From: Kaistia algarum
GTDB lineage: Bacteria; Pseudomonadota; Alphaproteobacteria; Rhizobiales; Kaistiaceae
Direction of reading: 5' to 3'
Assembly: GCF_026343945.1 (NCBI RefSeq)
Contig: NZ_JAPKNJ010000001.1
Location: forward strand, 1,860,001-1,924,000
Length of the DNA stretch: 64,000 nt
Shown here one piece after another: positions 38,114 through 49,395 of this stretch (the first letter of the stretch is position 1; each line of letters opens with the position of its first letter). Below the pieces are notes generated by a model that was given only the letters and a program-made list of their open reading frames with translations, did no database searches and had not been told where the DNA came from. The position numbers and the translations under genes were made by a program.

Positions 38114-39105
38114 CGCGCAGTCCCCTCCGCGTCCTCAAAAGCCGCCGGAGCCTGCCAAACCGATTGCAGACCGTCAAGGTTCAGTCTCTGCGGCAGAAAG
38201 CGGGCGAGGCCGCCAGCGGCGGAAGCCGGGTCGAGACCGACCTGTCTGGCGAGAAGCAGCACGGTCGCCTCGGCGAAGGAGAAGCTCGAAGACGGCTCCT
38301 CCTTCTTCCATTCGACAATCCGAAGATCGGAGGCGATGCCCCGCTCCTTGACCAGCCACGCAATGGCCGCCTCCTCGCCGCCCACCTCGTCGATGAGCCC
38401 GGCGGCAAGGGCCTGGCGGCCCGAATAGACGCGCCCATCCGCAAGGCGGAGCGCGGTCGGCCGATCCAGCTTGCGCCGCTCGGCGACGATGTCGACGAAC
38501 CAGCCATAGGTATCGCCGATCAGCGATTGGATCACGGCGATCGCCTCGGGCGAAGCCGGCTCGAACGGCGAGGGCGAGGCCTTGAGTGGCGAGGACTTCA
38601 CCTCGGTAAGCTTGATACCGAGCTTCGCCATCGCCTCGGAGACCTCCGGCGACTGGAACAGGACGCCGATCGATCCGGTGATGGAGCTTTTATAGGCGAC
38701 AATGTGGTCCGTCGCGATCGCCGCCATATAGGCCGCCGAAGCTCCCAGCGTCTTGATCGAGGCGACCGTCGGCTTCTTCTGCGCCAGTTCGCGCAGCGCA
38801 TCATAGAGCGCCTCGCCGCCAACGGTGGCGCCGCCCGGCGAATCGATCGAGATGAGCACGGCCTTGACGGCATCGTTCTTGGCGAGCCGGTCGATCAGTT
38901 CCAGCTGGGCCCGGTCATCGGCGATGAAGCCGTTGATGGCGATGCGGGCGACATGCGGATTGGAACGCTCGCCGATCCGCTCCGGCCCGATGGCGAGCAC
39001 GGCTCCGATCGCCACCGCCGCAACCAAAGCGAGGAGGCCGACGACGCGCCAGAAGACAAGCTTCCGCTTCAGCCGTCGTCGATCGATGATCTGGTCCGCG
39101 TCCAT
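38110..39105 (-). CDS. sppA: Signal peptide peptidase SppA
   Basis: 331 residues, the short SppA form. An N-terminal membrane anchor (about 18-40, [20 protein letters not shown]) is followed by an S49 serine protease domain. The catalytic Ser is in [12 protein letters not shown] and the general-base Lys probably in [11 protein letters not shown]. Degrades signal peptides left in the inner membrane. It overlaps ihfB by 4 bp; rpsA is upstream beyond a terminator. Confidence 0.93.
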   Translation of the reverse strand: MDADQIIDRRRLKRKLVFWRVVGLLALVAAVAIGAVLAIGPERIGERSNPHVARIAINGFIADDRAQLELIDRLAKNDAVKAVLISIDSPGGATVGGEALYDALRELAQKKPTVASIKTLGASAAYMAAIATDHIVAYKSSITGSIGVLFQSPEVSEAMAKLGIKLTEVKSSPLKASPSPFEPASPEAIAVIQSLIGDTYGWFVDIVAERRKLDRPTALRLADGRVYSGRQALAAGLIDEVGGEEAAIAWLVKERGIASDLRIVEWKKEEPSSSFSFAEATVLLLARQVGLDPASAAGGLARFLPQRLNLDGLQSVWQAPAAFEDAEGTAR

Positions 39106-39219
39106 GCCGCTCGGATCTCCTAAGCCAGTCGCCCCTCAACCATGGGGTTAGCCGCTTTGGGTCGCGAAATCAAACCAGCGCGGCGGCAAGCGATTGGCCG
39201 AATTGGAAAAACCCGCCTC

Positions 39220-39253
39220 AAACGCAAAACGCCCCGGACAAGCCGGGGCGTTT
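39220..39253 (-). terminator. Rho-independent terminator of rpsA
   Basis: AAACGCCCCGG and CCGGGGCGTTT form an 11-bp stem with a 5-base loop. On the minus strand a T-rich tail (TTTTGCGTTT) follows. It lies 30 bp past the rpsA stop. Confidence 0.92.
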
Positions 39254-39283
39254 CGTTACCGAACCGTCGTTGGACGGAAAGGA

Positions 39284-40981
39284 TTATTCGTCGCTCTGGC
39301 GAGCCTTGAGCGCTGCGCCGAGGATGTCGCCGAGCGAAGCACCCGAATCCGACGAGCCGAACTGCGCGACGGCTTCCTTCTCTTCGGCGATTTCGAGCGC
39401 CTTGATCGAGACGGAGACCTTGCGGGCCTTCTTGTCGAAATTGGTGACGCGGGCGTCAACCTTCTCGCCGGGAGCGAACCGCTCCGGACGCTGCTCGGAC
39501 CGATCGCGGGCCAGATCGGCGCGACGGATGAAGGTGGTCAGATCCGAATCGGCGATCCGGACTTCGAGGCCGCCTTCGTTGACCGCGAGGATCTCGCAGG
39601 TAACGACAGCACCCTTGCGGATGTCGCCGGAAGCTTCGACGAAGGGATCGCCGCCGACCTGCTTGATGCCGAGCGAGATGCGCTCCTTCTCGATGTCGAC
39701 GTCGAGCACCTGCGCCTTGACCATGTCGCCGCGGTTGTACTCGTCGATGACCTGCTCGCCCGGACGGTTCCAGTCGAGGTCCGAGAGGTGGACCATGCCG
39801 TCGACATCGCCATCGAGACCGATGAACAGACCGAACTCGGTCTTGTTCTTGACCTCGCCCTCAACAACGGCGCCGATCGGATACTTCTCGGCGAAGGCTT
39901 CCCACGGATTCTGCAGGGTCTGCTTGAGGCCGAGCGAGATGCGACGCTTGACCGGATCGACCTCGAGGATGACGACTTCGACTTCCTGCGAGGTGGAGAC
40001 GATCTTGCCGGGATGGACGTTCTTCTTCGTCCAGGACATCTCGGAGACGTGGATGAGGCCTTCGATGCCCGGCTCCAGCTCCACGAACGCGCCGTAATCG
40101 GTGATGTTCGTGACGCGGCCGGTGAACTTGACGCCAACCGGGTACTTCGCCTCGATGCCGGCCCAGGGATCAGCCTCGAGCTGCTTCATGCCCAGCGAGA
40201 TGCGATGCGTCTCGTGGTTGACGCGGATGATCTGGACGCGAACGGTCTGGCCGATCGAGAGCACTTCGGTCGGATGGTTGATGCGGCGCCACGCGATGTC
40301 GGTGACATGCAGCAGGCCGTCGATACCGCCAAGGTCAACAAACGCACCGTAATCGGTGATGTTCTTGACGACGCCCTCGATGATCTGACCCTCTTCGAGG
40401 CTCTGGACCAGCTCGGAACGCTGCTCGGCGCGGGTCTCTTCGAGGACAGTACGGCGCGAGACGACGATGTTGCCGCGGCGCTTGTCCATCTTCAAGATTT
40501 CGAAGGGCTGCGGCGTGTGCATCAGCGGACCGACGTCGCGCACCGGACGGATATCGACCTGGCTGCGCGGCAGGAACGCCACGGCGCCGTCGAGGTCGAC
40601 CGTGAAGCCGCCCTTGACCTGGTTGAAGATCACGCCGGTGACCTTCTCCTTCTTGTTGAACTGCTCCTCGAGGCGGATCCAGCTCTCCTCGCGGCGCGCC
40701 TTGTCGCGCGAGAGAACGGCTTCGCCGAGCGCATTCTCGACGCGCTCCAGATAGACTTCGACGACGTCGCCGACCTTGATCGGCTGGTCACGGCCGGGGC
40801 CGGCAAATTCCTTGAGCGCCACGCGGCCTTCGGTCTTCAGACCGACGTCGATGACGGCGAGATCCTTCTCGATCGCAACGACGGTGCCCTTGACGACGCT
40901 GCCCTCATAGAGGTCTTCCTTCTGGAAGGATTCCTCGAGCAGCGACGCAAAGTCTTCGCGGGACGGGTTGGTTTGAGCCAT
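39284..40981 (-). CDS. rpsA: 30S ribosomal protein S1
   Basis: 565 residues with six S1 RNA-binding repeats (starting near residues 28, 115, 200, 285, 372 and 460). Repeats 3 and 4 share KNITDYGAFV and TNITDYGAFV. Binds mRNA leaders on the 30S subunit. I chose ATG 40981 (MAQTNPSREDFASLL) with AGGAG 6 bp upstream. The frame is open much further upstream, but that part is not S1 sequence. Order aroA-cmk-rpsA is the normal one; the cmk-rpsA gap is 295 bp. Confidence 0.97.
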   Translation of the reverse strand: MAQTNPSREDFASLLEESFQKEDLYEGSVVKGTVVAIEKDLAVIDVGLKTEGRVALKEFAGPGRDQPIKVGDVVEVYLERVENALGEAVLSRDKARREESWIRLEEQFNKKEKVTGVIFNQVKGGFTVDLDGAVAFLPRSQVDIRPVRDVGPLMHTPQPFEILKMDKRRGNIVVSRRTVLEETRAEQRSELVQSLEEGQIIEGVVKNITDYGAFVDLGGIDGLLHVTDIAWRRINHPTEVLSIGQTVRVQIIRVNHETHRISLGMKQLEADPWAGIEAKYPVGVKFTGRVTNITDYGAFVELEPGIEGLIHVSEMSWTKKNVHPGKIVSTSQEVEVVILEVDPVKRRISLGLKQTLQNPWEAFAEKYPIGAVVEGEVKNKTEFGLFIGLDGDVDGMVHLSDLDWNRPGEQVIDEYNRGDMVKAQVLDVDIEKERISLGIKQVGGDPFVEASGDIRKGAVVTCEILAVNEGGLEVRIADSDLTTFIRRADLARDRSEQRPERFAPGEKVDARVTNFDKKARKVSVSIKALEIAEEKEAVAQFGSSDSGASLGDILGAALKARQSDE

Positions 40982-41276
40982 AAAATCTCCTGATGCCATT
41001 GCTGGCGTGCGTCGGCGGTTCGTGTTGCGATATCGAGACCCGGCCCTGCCAGGCGATCCGGCCCTTCTGAAGGGCGGATGGCGGCTGCCGAATTCGGCGG
41101 ACCGACGCTTCCGGATCGGGACTCGATGCTTCATCCGACTGCGGCCTCCCACAGCGTCCCCGAAGAGACGCCGGACGATGGTCCGTCGGAATTGGGGCTC
41201 TATATAGCCTCGCTCGCTGTACAGCAAGGCAGAAATGGCGCAAAAAGGCGCGTTTCAGCCTCGAAACAGGGCAAAT
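40982..41276 (-). promoter_or_regulatory. cmk-rpsA spacer with probable rpsA promoter
   Basis: 295 bp between cmk and rpsA. A minus-strand CTTGCTG and a TATATA-like box about 15 bp apart (41205-41228) could be a promoter, leaving a leader of more than 200 nt in which S1 autoregulation might act. No gene is seen. Confidence 0.35.
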
Positions 41277-43273
<1,997 letters not shown>

Positions 43274-43464
43274 TCAGGCTCCCCGAGGCCGCGAAAGCCG
43301 GTGAAGGCTACGACGCGCCACCGCCGGAACGAGCGATCGGCGGGCGGCCGTCCGATAGCATGACGCGCGCCGACCCGCCACCTTGGAGCGGCATTCGGGA
43401 GACCCGTTGTGCCTTTCCGGCCTTCGGCCGCGAGAATCCGCGCGGCCTCGCATATGAATTGTTT

Positions 43465-43493
43465 TTGACAGCGCCTTTCCAAGTCATTATGGG
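43465..43493 (+). promoter_or_regulatory. Sigma-70-type promoter of the FYDLN-acid gene
   Basis: A perfect -35 box TTGACA is separated by 17 bp from TATGGG. The start codon of the downstream gene is 32 bp beyond. Spacing and the -35 are ideal; the -10 matches only its first three bases. Confidence 0.65.
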
Positions 43494-43525
43494 AGCCCGG
43501 CTCTTTCAAACCGACGAGGCACGAC

Positions 43526-43912
43526 GTGGCGAAAGCTGAACTCGGCACAAAGCGGATCGACCCCGAGACGGGGAAGAAGTTCTACGACCTGAACAAAGAT
43601 CCCATCGTCTCGCCCTATACGGGCAATTCCTACCCGCGTTCTTTCTTCGAAAGCGGCCCGGTTCGCGCCCGGCCGGCCACGAAGGAAGTCGAGGAGGAAG
43701 AGGCTGAGGATGAGGTCGCGGAGACGGCCGAGTTCATTAGCCTCGAGGAAGCCGACACCGAGGCCGCCGGTGGCGCCGAGGTCGTGGACCCGGATGCCGA
43801 CGACGAGGACGTCGTGATCGAGGACGACGGCGACGTCTTCATCGAGGAAGAAGAGGAAGAGGGCGACGACGTGGCCGACATCATCGGCGGCGTCGACGAC
43901 GAGGAAGTCTAA
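43526..43912 (+). CDS. TIGR02300 / FYDLN-acid domain protein
   Basis: 128 residues of unknown function. The N-terminal 35 residues contain the family motif KKFYDLNKDPIVSPYTG, next to a conserved SYPRSFF. The rest is an extremely acidic low-complexity tail (long runs of Glu and Asp), which suggests a nucleic-acid-mimic, chaperone-like or protein-binding role. The start is a GTG with GAGG 8 bp upstream. Restricted to alphaproteobacteria; divergent from aroA, followed by a terminator and a tRNA gene. Confidence 0.9.
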   Translation: MAKAELGTKRIDPETGKKFYDLNKDPIVSPYTGNSYPRSFFESGPVRARPATKEVEEEEAEDEVAETAEFISLEEADTEAAGGAEVVDPDADDEDVVIEDDGDVFIEEEEEEGDDVADIIGGVDDEEV

Positions 43913-43940
43913 AAGCTTCCACAGCTGCTTTGGCGGCTTG

Positions 43941-43970
43941 GTGGCAATCCCGAGATTGCCACTTGATTTG
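43941..43970 (+). terminator. Terminator after the FYDLN-acid gene
   Basis: GTGGCAATC and GATTGCCAC form a perfect 9-bp stem with a CCGA loop, followed by the moderately T-rich TTGATTTG. It lies 28 bp past the stop. Confidence 0.72.
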
Positions 43971-43991
43971 CAAAAAGGCGCAGCCTAAAGA
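43963..43991 (+). promoter_or_regulatory. Possible promoter of tRNA-Ala
   Basis: TTGATT, 17 bp, then TAAAGA. It lies about 44 bp before the tRNA 5' end and overlaps the tail of the preceding terminator. Confidence 0.4.
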
Positions 43992-44034
43992 TCGCGCCGC
44001 GCCGGGGGTTCCCATCCCCCGGTACTGGACGGAA

Positions 44035-44110
<76 letters not shown>

Positions 44111-44142
44111 GTCCTCCTCAGATCATTCCATTGACGCAGACT

Positions 44143-44170
44143 GGCCGCCTTTCGGGCGGCCTTGTCGTTT
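44143..44170 (+). terminator. Terminator of tRNA-Ala
   Basis: GGCCGCC and GGCGGCC form a 7-bp stem around a 5-base loop, followed by TTGTCGTTT, 33 bp after the tRNA. Confidence 0.82.
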
Positions 44171-44296
44171 CTGGCTGCGAGCTGTAGGCGGTCGAATGTC
44201 CAGCGGCCTCGAAGGAATAGCGAACGCACGCCCTTCACAGGGCCAGCGATAGCTGTGATGTTGCCCCGCAGGAATTCTCTTGCCCTGTGATCGCCG

Positions 44297-45295
44297 ATGT
44301 GGACCCCGCCTGAACCGCCGCCAAACGAGGGCGCGCGACTTGCCGAGCTCAACAACCTGGGTCTTCTCGATTCGCTTCCCGAAGAACGTTTCGACCGCAT
44401 CGCACGGCTCGCTGCACGCTTCTATGGAGCTGACGTTGCATTTCTCAGCTTCATCGATGGCACGCATCAATGGATGAAGGCCAAGACGTCGGCCGACCTT
44501 CATGATTTCATCGAACGAGACCGAAGCGTTTGTACCCTGGTGGTCTCCTCGGGCACCGAACTCGTCATCGACGACATGCGCACGGCGCCGGAACTGGCGG
44601 GGCATCCGCTCGCTGGCGACATGCCCTGGCGCTTCTATGCGAGCGTCCCCTTGCGCGGCGAGCACGATCATATCGTCGGATCGCTCTGCATATTGCGCTC
44701 GGATCCGGGAGCGCCTCCCGAGTTCAGCACGGACATACTTTGCGATCTCGCCGCGATTTCGAGCCATGAGATGATTCTTGCGAAGCGAAACGCCGAGCTT
44801 CGCCGGATCAGCAATACCGACGCGCTGACCGGGCTCGCCAATCGGCGAATGTTCGATGAGACGTTGCAGCGCGCATGGCGTCGCGCCCGCCGCACAGGCG
44901 AAGAGGTGTCGCTGCTGATGCTGGACCTCGATCACTTCAAGGAGGTGAACGACTCGCTTGGACATCATGCCGGCGACAGGGCGCTTGCAACCTTTGCCGA
45001 CTTTCTCTCGCCATTCGCCAGACGCCCCGAAGACCTCGTTGCGCGCGTCGGCGGCGAGGAGTTCGCCGTTCTGCTCTCGGGCACCGACGCCGTCGGCGCC
45101 GAGACAGTCGCGCGGCGCTTGCTGGAGGAGCTCGCGGATGCCGACATCCCGCATCCACGGCGCGGAAGACTGACCGTCAGCGTCGGCGTCGCGACATTGT
45201 CGGCGAGCGAGGCTGTCGATGACTGGCGAAACCGGGCTGATAGCGGGCTCTACGCCGCCAAGACGTCCGGAAGAGCCGCGGCGCGGGTGGGATAG
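44297..45295 (+). CDS. GAF-GGDEF diguanylate cyclase
   Basis: 332 residues. A GAF sensor domain (about 25-165, beginning LNNLGLLDSLPEERFDRI) is joined to a GGDEF domain (about 172-330). The active site is GGEEF (252-256), a functional variant. The product-inhibition I-site RxxD (R243-P-E-D246) lies exactly five residues before it, so feedback-inhibited c-di-GMP synthesis is expected. It has no TM helix and no EAL domain. The ribosome site is weak. Neighbours give no hint of the signal. Confidence 0.93.
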   Translation: MWTPPEPPPNEGARLAELNNLGLLDSLPEERFDRIARLAARFYGADVAFLSFIDGTHQWMKAKTSADLHDFIERDRSVCTLVVSSGTELVIDDMRTAPELAGHPLAGDMPWRFYASVPLRGEHDHIVGSLCILRSDPGAPPEFSTDILCDLAAISSHEMILAKRNAELRRISNTDALTGLANRRMFDETLQRAWRRARRTGEEVSLLMLDLDHFKEVNDSLGHHAGDRALATFADFLSPFARRPEDLVARVGGEEFAVLLSGTDAVGAETVARRLLEELADADIPHPRRGRLTVSVGVATLSASEAVDDWRNRADSGLYAAKTSGRAAARVG

Positions 45296-45426
45296 ACGCC
45301 GATTGACGAAGCTTTTGGGCCGGACAACGCGCCGGGCTGATGGCCCGAATGTCCGCCCCCGTCGTCAGGACTTGCGTCATTGAACCAACATCGCCACATC
45401 TTGGCCGTTGGGGAAGGATGAGGCCG

Positions 45427-45750
45427 ATGGCGATTTACCGCGCATATTTCATTTCAGGTCCGGCACGATCGAGCTGGAAGGATCGCTTGCGGCTCGTGGC
45501 CGCCGCGGTCGCCGGCATCGTGATCCTCGCCTCGGCGCTGATCCTCTCCGTAAGCCTGCTGCTGGTGCTGATTCCAATCGGACTCGTCGCCTATCTCTTC
45601 CGTGGCCGGATCCTGCGTGCTCTGTTCCGCCGGGCGGGAGTGGAGATGCCGACAGCCGCTGCTCCCGAGCCGCCGCCTCGTCACGGCACGGACGGGGTGA
45701 TCATCGAGACGGATTATACCGTCATCGATAGGACAAACGATCGCAGCTAG
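45427..45750 (+). CDS. Small membrane protein of unknown function
   Basis: 107 residues: a short cytoplasmic N-terminus (MAIYRAYFISGPARSSWKD), one long hydrophobic segment (about 25-57, probably a hairpin), then a Pro-rich hydrophilic tail ending DYTVIDRTNDRS. I do not recognise a family. The start was placed at 45427 with TGAGG just upstream; an ATG at 45418 is also in frame. The gene for another small membrane protein follows after 72 bp. Confidence 0.65.
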   Translation: MAIYRAYFISGPARSSWKDRLRLVAAAVAGIVILASALILSVSLLLVLIPIGLVAYLFRGRILRALFRRAGVEMPTAAAPEPPPRHGTDGVIIETDYTVIDRTNDRS

Positions 45751-45822
45751 CCGATTGGCAGGAAGGCGAGGCGGAAACTTTTGCCGTCCCGCGCATTTCC
45801 CTTCCAGAGAAGGAGAGATGCC

Positions 45823-45996
45823 ATGACCGAATTCGCGACCAAGCGGACTGCCGATATCAACGCCAGCCAGAAGCTCGATACCGTCGAGGCCCGCCAGGCG
45901 GTCGCGCCGCATCGGCTTCGTTACATGCTCGTCTTCGGCACCGTCGGCGCCATCGTCGCATTGGGGGCGATCTGTCTTCTCTTCCTCGCGGGATGA
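45823..45996 (+). CDS. Small single-pass membrane protein (hypothetical)
   Basis: 57 residues starting MTEFATKRTADINASQKLD, with one C-terminal TM helix (about 34-56, LVFGTVGAIVALGAICLLF). An AAGGAGAG ribosome site 7-10 bp upstream fixes the start and supports translation. Function unknown; no recognised domain. Converges on the DMT transporter gene. Confidence 0.62.
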   Translation: MTEFATKRTADINASQKLDTVEARQAVAPHRLRYMLVFGTVGAIVALGAICLLFLAG

Positions 45997-46023
45997 CCGC
46001 CGACCGGAGCCGGGCGACGTCGC

Positions 46024-46983
46024 TCAGGGCTGCGCGTTGAGCGTCGAGCCGACTTCCTCAGCCACGCTTTCGCCCTCGGGCGTGCCCACGCGGCGCTCCT
46101 GAATGAGGATGTACAGACCCGAGGCGACGACGATCGCGGCACCGACCAGCACATGCAATTCGGGATGGTCGCCGAAGAAGATGTAGCCGAACACCACGGC
46201 CCAGAGCAGCATCGTATATTGGTAGGGGACGACGACCGAGGCCGGGGCGAGCTTCAGCGAACGATTGACGCAGAACGCGGCGATCATGGCCGCGATGCCG
46301 ACCATCGACAGCAGGCCGAAATCCGTCAGGGTCGGCGTCACCCAGTCGAGGGGCGCGAGGATGAGGCCAGCGATGAGCGCAGCTCCGGTCGAGAAGGCGA
46401 GCAGCGTGCTGTCGGGCGAACCGCGCAGCTGACGCGTCACAATCATCAGCACCGAATAGAGAAAGCTGCCGGTCATGGCGATGACCGCCGGCCAGGAGAG
46501 GCTCGCGGCGGACGGTTTCAGCACGACGATCACGCCGACGAAGCCGACCAGAATCGCGATCCACCGGCCGCGATCGATCTTCTCCTTCAGCACCAGCGCC
46601 GACAGGGCCGCAACGAATACCGGCGAGGCGAGGTAGAACGTCATGACGTCGGCGAGCGGCAGATAGCGGACGGAGGCGTAGAACATCGCCACCTCCGTGG
46701 TCGCCAGCACGATGCGGAAGACTTGCAGGCCGGGGCGTGGCGCGCGGCGCAGTGCGGCGATACCGCCATCGCGATGAAGGAACGGCACGAGCGCGATCAT
46801 CGCCGCCAGCGAGCGGAACAGCAGGACTGCACCCACGGAATAGGTGTCAACCAGCCACTTGCCAAGCGCGTCATTGGCCGAGAAGATGAAAATGCCAAGC
46901 AGCATCAGGCCGATGCCGGCCATCCTCGGGGAAAGCCGTCGGCCGCCGCGGGTAGAAGCGGTGGGATGGGTTGTGATTGTCAT
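46024..46983 (-). CDS. DMT-superfamily (EamA) transporter
   Basis: 319 residues with about ten hydrophobic helices in two EamA repeats (first from about residue 20, second from about 160). Likely an inner-membrane exporter of metabolites or amino acids; the substrate is unknown. I chose ATG 46983; a GTG at 47016 would add 11 residues, and neither has a clear ribosome site. Divergent from the DEAD-box helicase gene across 288 bp. Confidence 0.85.
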   Translation of the reverse strand: MTITTHPTASTRGGRRLSPRMAGIGLMLLGIFIFSANDALGKWLVDTYSVGAVLLFRSLAAMIALVPFLHRDGGIAALRRAPRPGLQVFRIVLATTEVAMFYASVRYLPLADVMTFYLASPVFVAALSALVLKEKIDRGRWIAILVGFVGVIVVLKPSAASLSWPAVIAMTGSFLYSVLMIVTRQLRGSPDSTLLAFSTGAALIAGLILAPLDWVTPTLTDFGLLSMVGIAAMIAAFCVNRSLKLAPASVVVPYQYTMLLWAVVFGYIFFGDHPELHVLVGAAIVVASGLYILIQERRVGTPEGESVAEEVGSTLNAQP

Positions 46984-47271
46984 GGCCGATGCGATCGCGA
47001 CGGCGGCAGAATGCACAATTTAGCGGCGCATACAATTGTCCTTCCGGGCAATATTTATGCGAGCATCGTGATTCAACCGTCACGGGAGCGTCATTCACGT
47101 TCCGTGACGAGTTTTCATTTGATTTTTCGTACACGACCCCGCATATAGCGAAGGATGATCATCGTGATCGCGCATGCTCCATGCGACACTGTCCATGGTT
47201 CGAGCCCGCAACTTGCGGGGCACGACGCCGTCCTCTGACTCCTTCGCGCGTGGGTCACGACTTCAGTTCAG

Positions 47272-48576
47272 GTGCCGGATGGCGCTTGCGAAATTAGGCT
47301 ATTTTTCTTGAATCCATCGAATAATTTTGCGGATTTGGCTCTTGCCGAACCGCTGCTGCGTGCTCTAGCCGCGGCGGGCATGGTCGTGCCAACGCCGATC
47401 CAGGCCCAAGCCATTCCGGCACTGCTCGAAGGTCGCGACATGCTGGGCATCGCCCAGACAGGAACCGGCAAGACGGCGGCGTTCGGCTTGCCGCTCCTCC
47501 AGCACCTTTCCAAGCGTGCGGACGGTCTCGAAGCCAAGAGCGCCCGCGCGCTCATCCTGGCCCCGACCCGCGAACTCGCGATCCAGATCGATGTCGAACT
47601 GCGCAAGTTCGCGAAGTTCCTCGGCATTCGTCATGCGCTCGTCTTCGGCGGCGTCGGCCATCAGCCGCAGATCCGCGCCATGGAGAAGGGCGTCGACATT
47701 CTGGTTGCGACGCCGGGCCGACTGCTCGACCATATCCAGGCGAAGGCGATCCGGCTCGACCGCGTCGCCCATCTCGTCCTCGACGAGGCGGATCGCATGC
47801 TCGATATGGGCTTCGTCCGCGACGTCATGAAGATCGTCGCCATGCTCCCGGCCCAGCGGCAGACGCTGCTGTTTTCGGCGACCATGCCCGACGAGGTCGC
47901 CCAGCTCTCACGCAAGCTCCTCAAGGAGCCGATCCGCGTCGAGGTGACCCCCGAAGTCGTGACGGTCGAGCGCATCGAGCAGAAGCTCTACCGCGTCGCG
48001 ACAGCCGACAAGCGCCACTTCCTCATCGACCTGCTGTCGGACGCCGCCATGGAGCGGGTGATCGTCTTCACCCGCACCAAGCACGGCGCCGACCGCGTCG
48101 CGGAGCATCTTGCAAGGGGCGGCGTCGCGACGCTCGCCCTGCATGGAAACAAGTCCCAGGGCGCCCGTCAGAAGGCGCTCGCGGGCTTCAAGGACGGGAG
48201 CCTTCGGGTTCTCGTGGCGACAGACATAGCGGCACGCGGCATCGACGTCGCCGATATCACTCATGTCGTCAACTTCGACCTGCCGGACGAGCCGGAGGCC
48301 TATGTCCATCGCATCGGACGGACGGCCCGGGCTGGTCGCAGCGGCATGGCCTACTCCCTCTTTGACGCTGGCGAAACTGCGCGGCTGAAGGCGATCGAAC
48401 GGCTGATTCGCCGTCCGATCCCCGAAGTCGCGACGAATTTCAGGCCTTCCATCCCGGTCGCCCGCCCCGCGAAAGATAGTCCGCGCGGCGAGCTTTCGGC
48501 TCGGGAAGGGCAGCCGATGCAAGAAAAGAGCAAGAAAAACCGGTGGCGAGGTCAACAACGCCGCCGCGCCGCTTGA
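47272..48576 (+). CDS. DEAD-box RNA helicase (RhlE/DeaD-like)
   Basis: 434 residues. The Q motif PTPIQAQAIP, Walker A AQTGTGKTAAF, DEAD box VLDEADRMLDMG, SAT (LLFSATMP) and HRIGRTARAGRSG are all present, with a basic C-terminal tail (KKNRWRGQQRRR). Unwinds structured RNA, probably at low temperature. The start is uncertain: GTG 47272 or TTG 47308 (just before NPSNNFADLAL). cspA follows after 53 bp and infA after that, which suggests a cold-response or RNA-remodelling cluster. Confidence 0.9.
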   Translation: MPDGACEIRLFFLNPSNNFADLALAEPLLRALAAAGMVVPTPIQAQAIPALLEGRDMLGIAQTGTGKTAAFGLPLLQHLSKRADGLEAKSARALILAPTRELAIQIDVELRKFAKFLGIRHALVFGGVGHQPQIRAMEKGVDILVATPGRLLDHIQAKAIRLDRVAHLVLDEADRMLDMGFVRDVMKIVAMLPAQRQTLLFSATMPDEVAQLSRKLLKEPIRVEVTPEVVTVERIEQKLYRVATADKRHFLIDLLSDAAMERVIVFTRTKHGADRVAEHLARGGVATLALHGNKSQGARQKALAGFKDGSLRVLVATDIAARGIDVADITHVVNFDLPDEPEAYVHRIGRTARAGRSGMAYSLFDAGETARLKAIERLIRRPIPEVATNFRPSIPVARPAKDSPRGELSAREGQPMQEKSKKNRWRGQQRRRAA

Positions 48577-48629
48577 CGACGGGGTCGTCGACGGCAAAGT
48601 TCTCTACCGCCAGACTGAAGGAGATTTCC

Positions 48630-48836
48630 ATGGCGACGGGTACGGTGAAGTGGTTCAATGCGACGAAGGGCTATGGATTCATCCAGCCCGACCAGGGCGG
48701 TCAGGACGTGTTCGTTCACATCAGCGCAGTTGAGCGTGCTGGTCTGTCGACGCTGCGCGATGGCGCCAAGATTTCCTATGAGCTCGAGACGGATCGCCGC
48801 GGCAAGACGTCGGCGACGAATCTGAAGGTCTCCTGA
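48630..48836 (+). CDS. Cold-shock protein, CspA family
   Basis: 68 residues, one cold-shock domain with both RNA-binding motifs (KGYGFI and VFVHI). Binds single-stranded RNA and prevents structure. AAGGAG lies 7-8 bp before ATG 48630, which fixes the start. It lies between the DEAD-box helicase and an IF-1 gene (8 bp downstream), so it is probably cotranscribed with them. Confidence 0.95.
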   Translation: MATGTVKWFNATKGYGFIQPDQGGQDVFVHISAVERAGLSTLRDGAKISYELETDRRGKTSATNLKVS

Positions 48837-48844
48837 GGAACCCC

Positions 48845-49126
48845 ATGGCGAAGGAAGAAGCGCTCGAATTCGAGGGAACGGTCGTCGAGGTTTTACCCGA
48901 CGCGAAGTTCCGGGTTGAACTCGAGAACGGGCATGTCGTCGTCGCCTATACGGCGGGCCGGATGAAGAAGAACCGAATCAAGACCCTGGCGGGTGACCGC
49001 GTCACGGTCGAGATGACGCCATACGATCTCGATCGTGCACGGCTGGTCTTCCGGCACAAGGGCGACTCGGTCGCGCCGCCCTCGACGAAGACGCCGTTTC
49101 GCGGTGGAGCGATGCGACGTCGCTGA
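48845..49126 (+). CDS. infA: Translation initiation factor IF-1 (C-terminally extended)
   Basis: 93 residues. The S1-like OB fold matches IF-1 ([54 protein letters not shown]), then an extra basic tail of about 20 residues ([14 protein letters not shown]) beyond the usual 72. IF-1 blocks the 30S A site during initiation. Placement after cspA rather than in a ribosomal cluster suggests a second, cold- or stress-linked IF-1; whether another infA exists lies outside this window. Confidence 0.92.
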   Translation: MAKEEALEFEGTVVEVLPDAKFRVELENGHVVVAYTAGRMKKNRIKTLAGDRVTVEMTPYDLDRARLVFRHKGDSVAPPSTKTPFRGGAMRRR

Positions 49127-49216
49127 TTCCGACGCTGGAATTTCGGCCTGGCGCGATTTTGTCGTGCCGGGCCGTCCTTCCGGCGAGGGCATTGGTTCGC
49201 GAAGCCAATACCCCTC

Positions 49217-49245
49217 TTGCGCTACTAGTCGGAAGGCGTTAATAA
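49217..49245 (+). promoter_or_regulatory. Promoter of a small transcription unit
   Basis: TTGCGC, 17 bp, then TAATAA. It lies in the AT-richer part of the 600-bp gap after infA and about 180 bp before a strong terminator, which would define a transcript from about 49252 to 49425. Confidence 0.5.
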
Positions 49246-49282
49246 TTGCTTCGTCCGGTGGGGTTCTGTTGAACGTTTCCGG

Positions 49283-49390
49283 ATGTTGGTTAGAAATGTA
49301 CTAAAAGTTGTCGTCTTCGTAGTTGTGTTGGTAATTTATGAGTTCGGGCGCGTTTTGGTCCGGACAAAAGGTTATTCGATTGAAGTTTAG
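49283..49390 (+). CDS. Possible 35-residue membrane peptide
   Basis: ATG to TAG, starting MLVRNVLKVVVFVVVLVIYE: a positively charged N-terminus, one hydrophobic helix (about 6-18) and a basic tail with RVLVRTKGYSIEV. The stop is 5 bp before an intrinsic terminator. Against it: no clear ribosome site, and third-codon positions are far less GC-rich than in neighbouring genes. It may be a chance frame in a small RNA. Confidence 0.35.
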   Translation: MLVRNVLKVVVFVVVLVIYEFGRVLVRTKGYSIEV

Positions 49391-49395
49391 TCCCA

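Noticed and set aside
39194..40993. 599-residue open frame antisense to rpsA
   Set aside because: It mirrors rpsA codon bias on the opposite strand, has no recognisable domain, and S1 is certain. Long antisense frames are common at this GC content.
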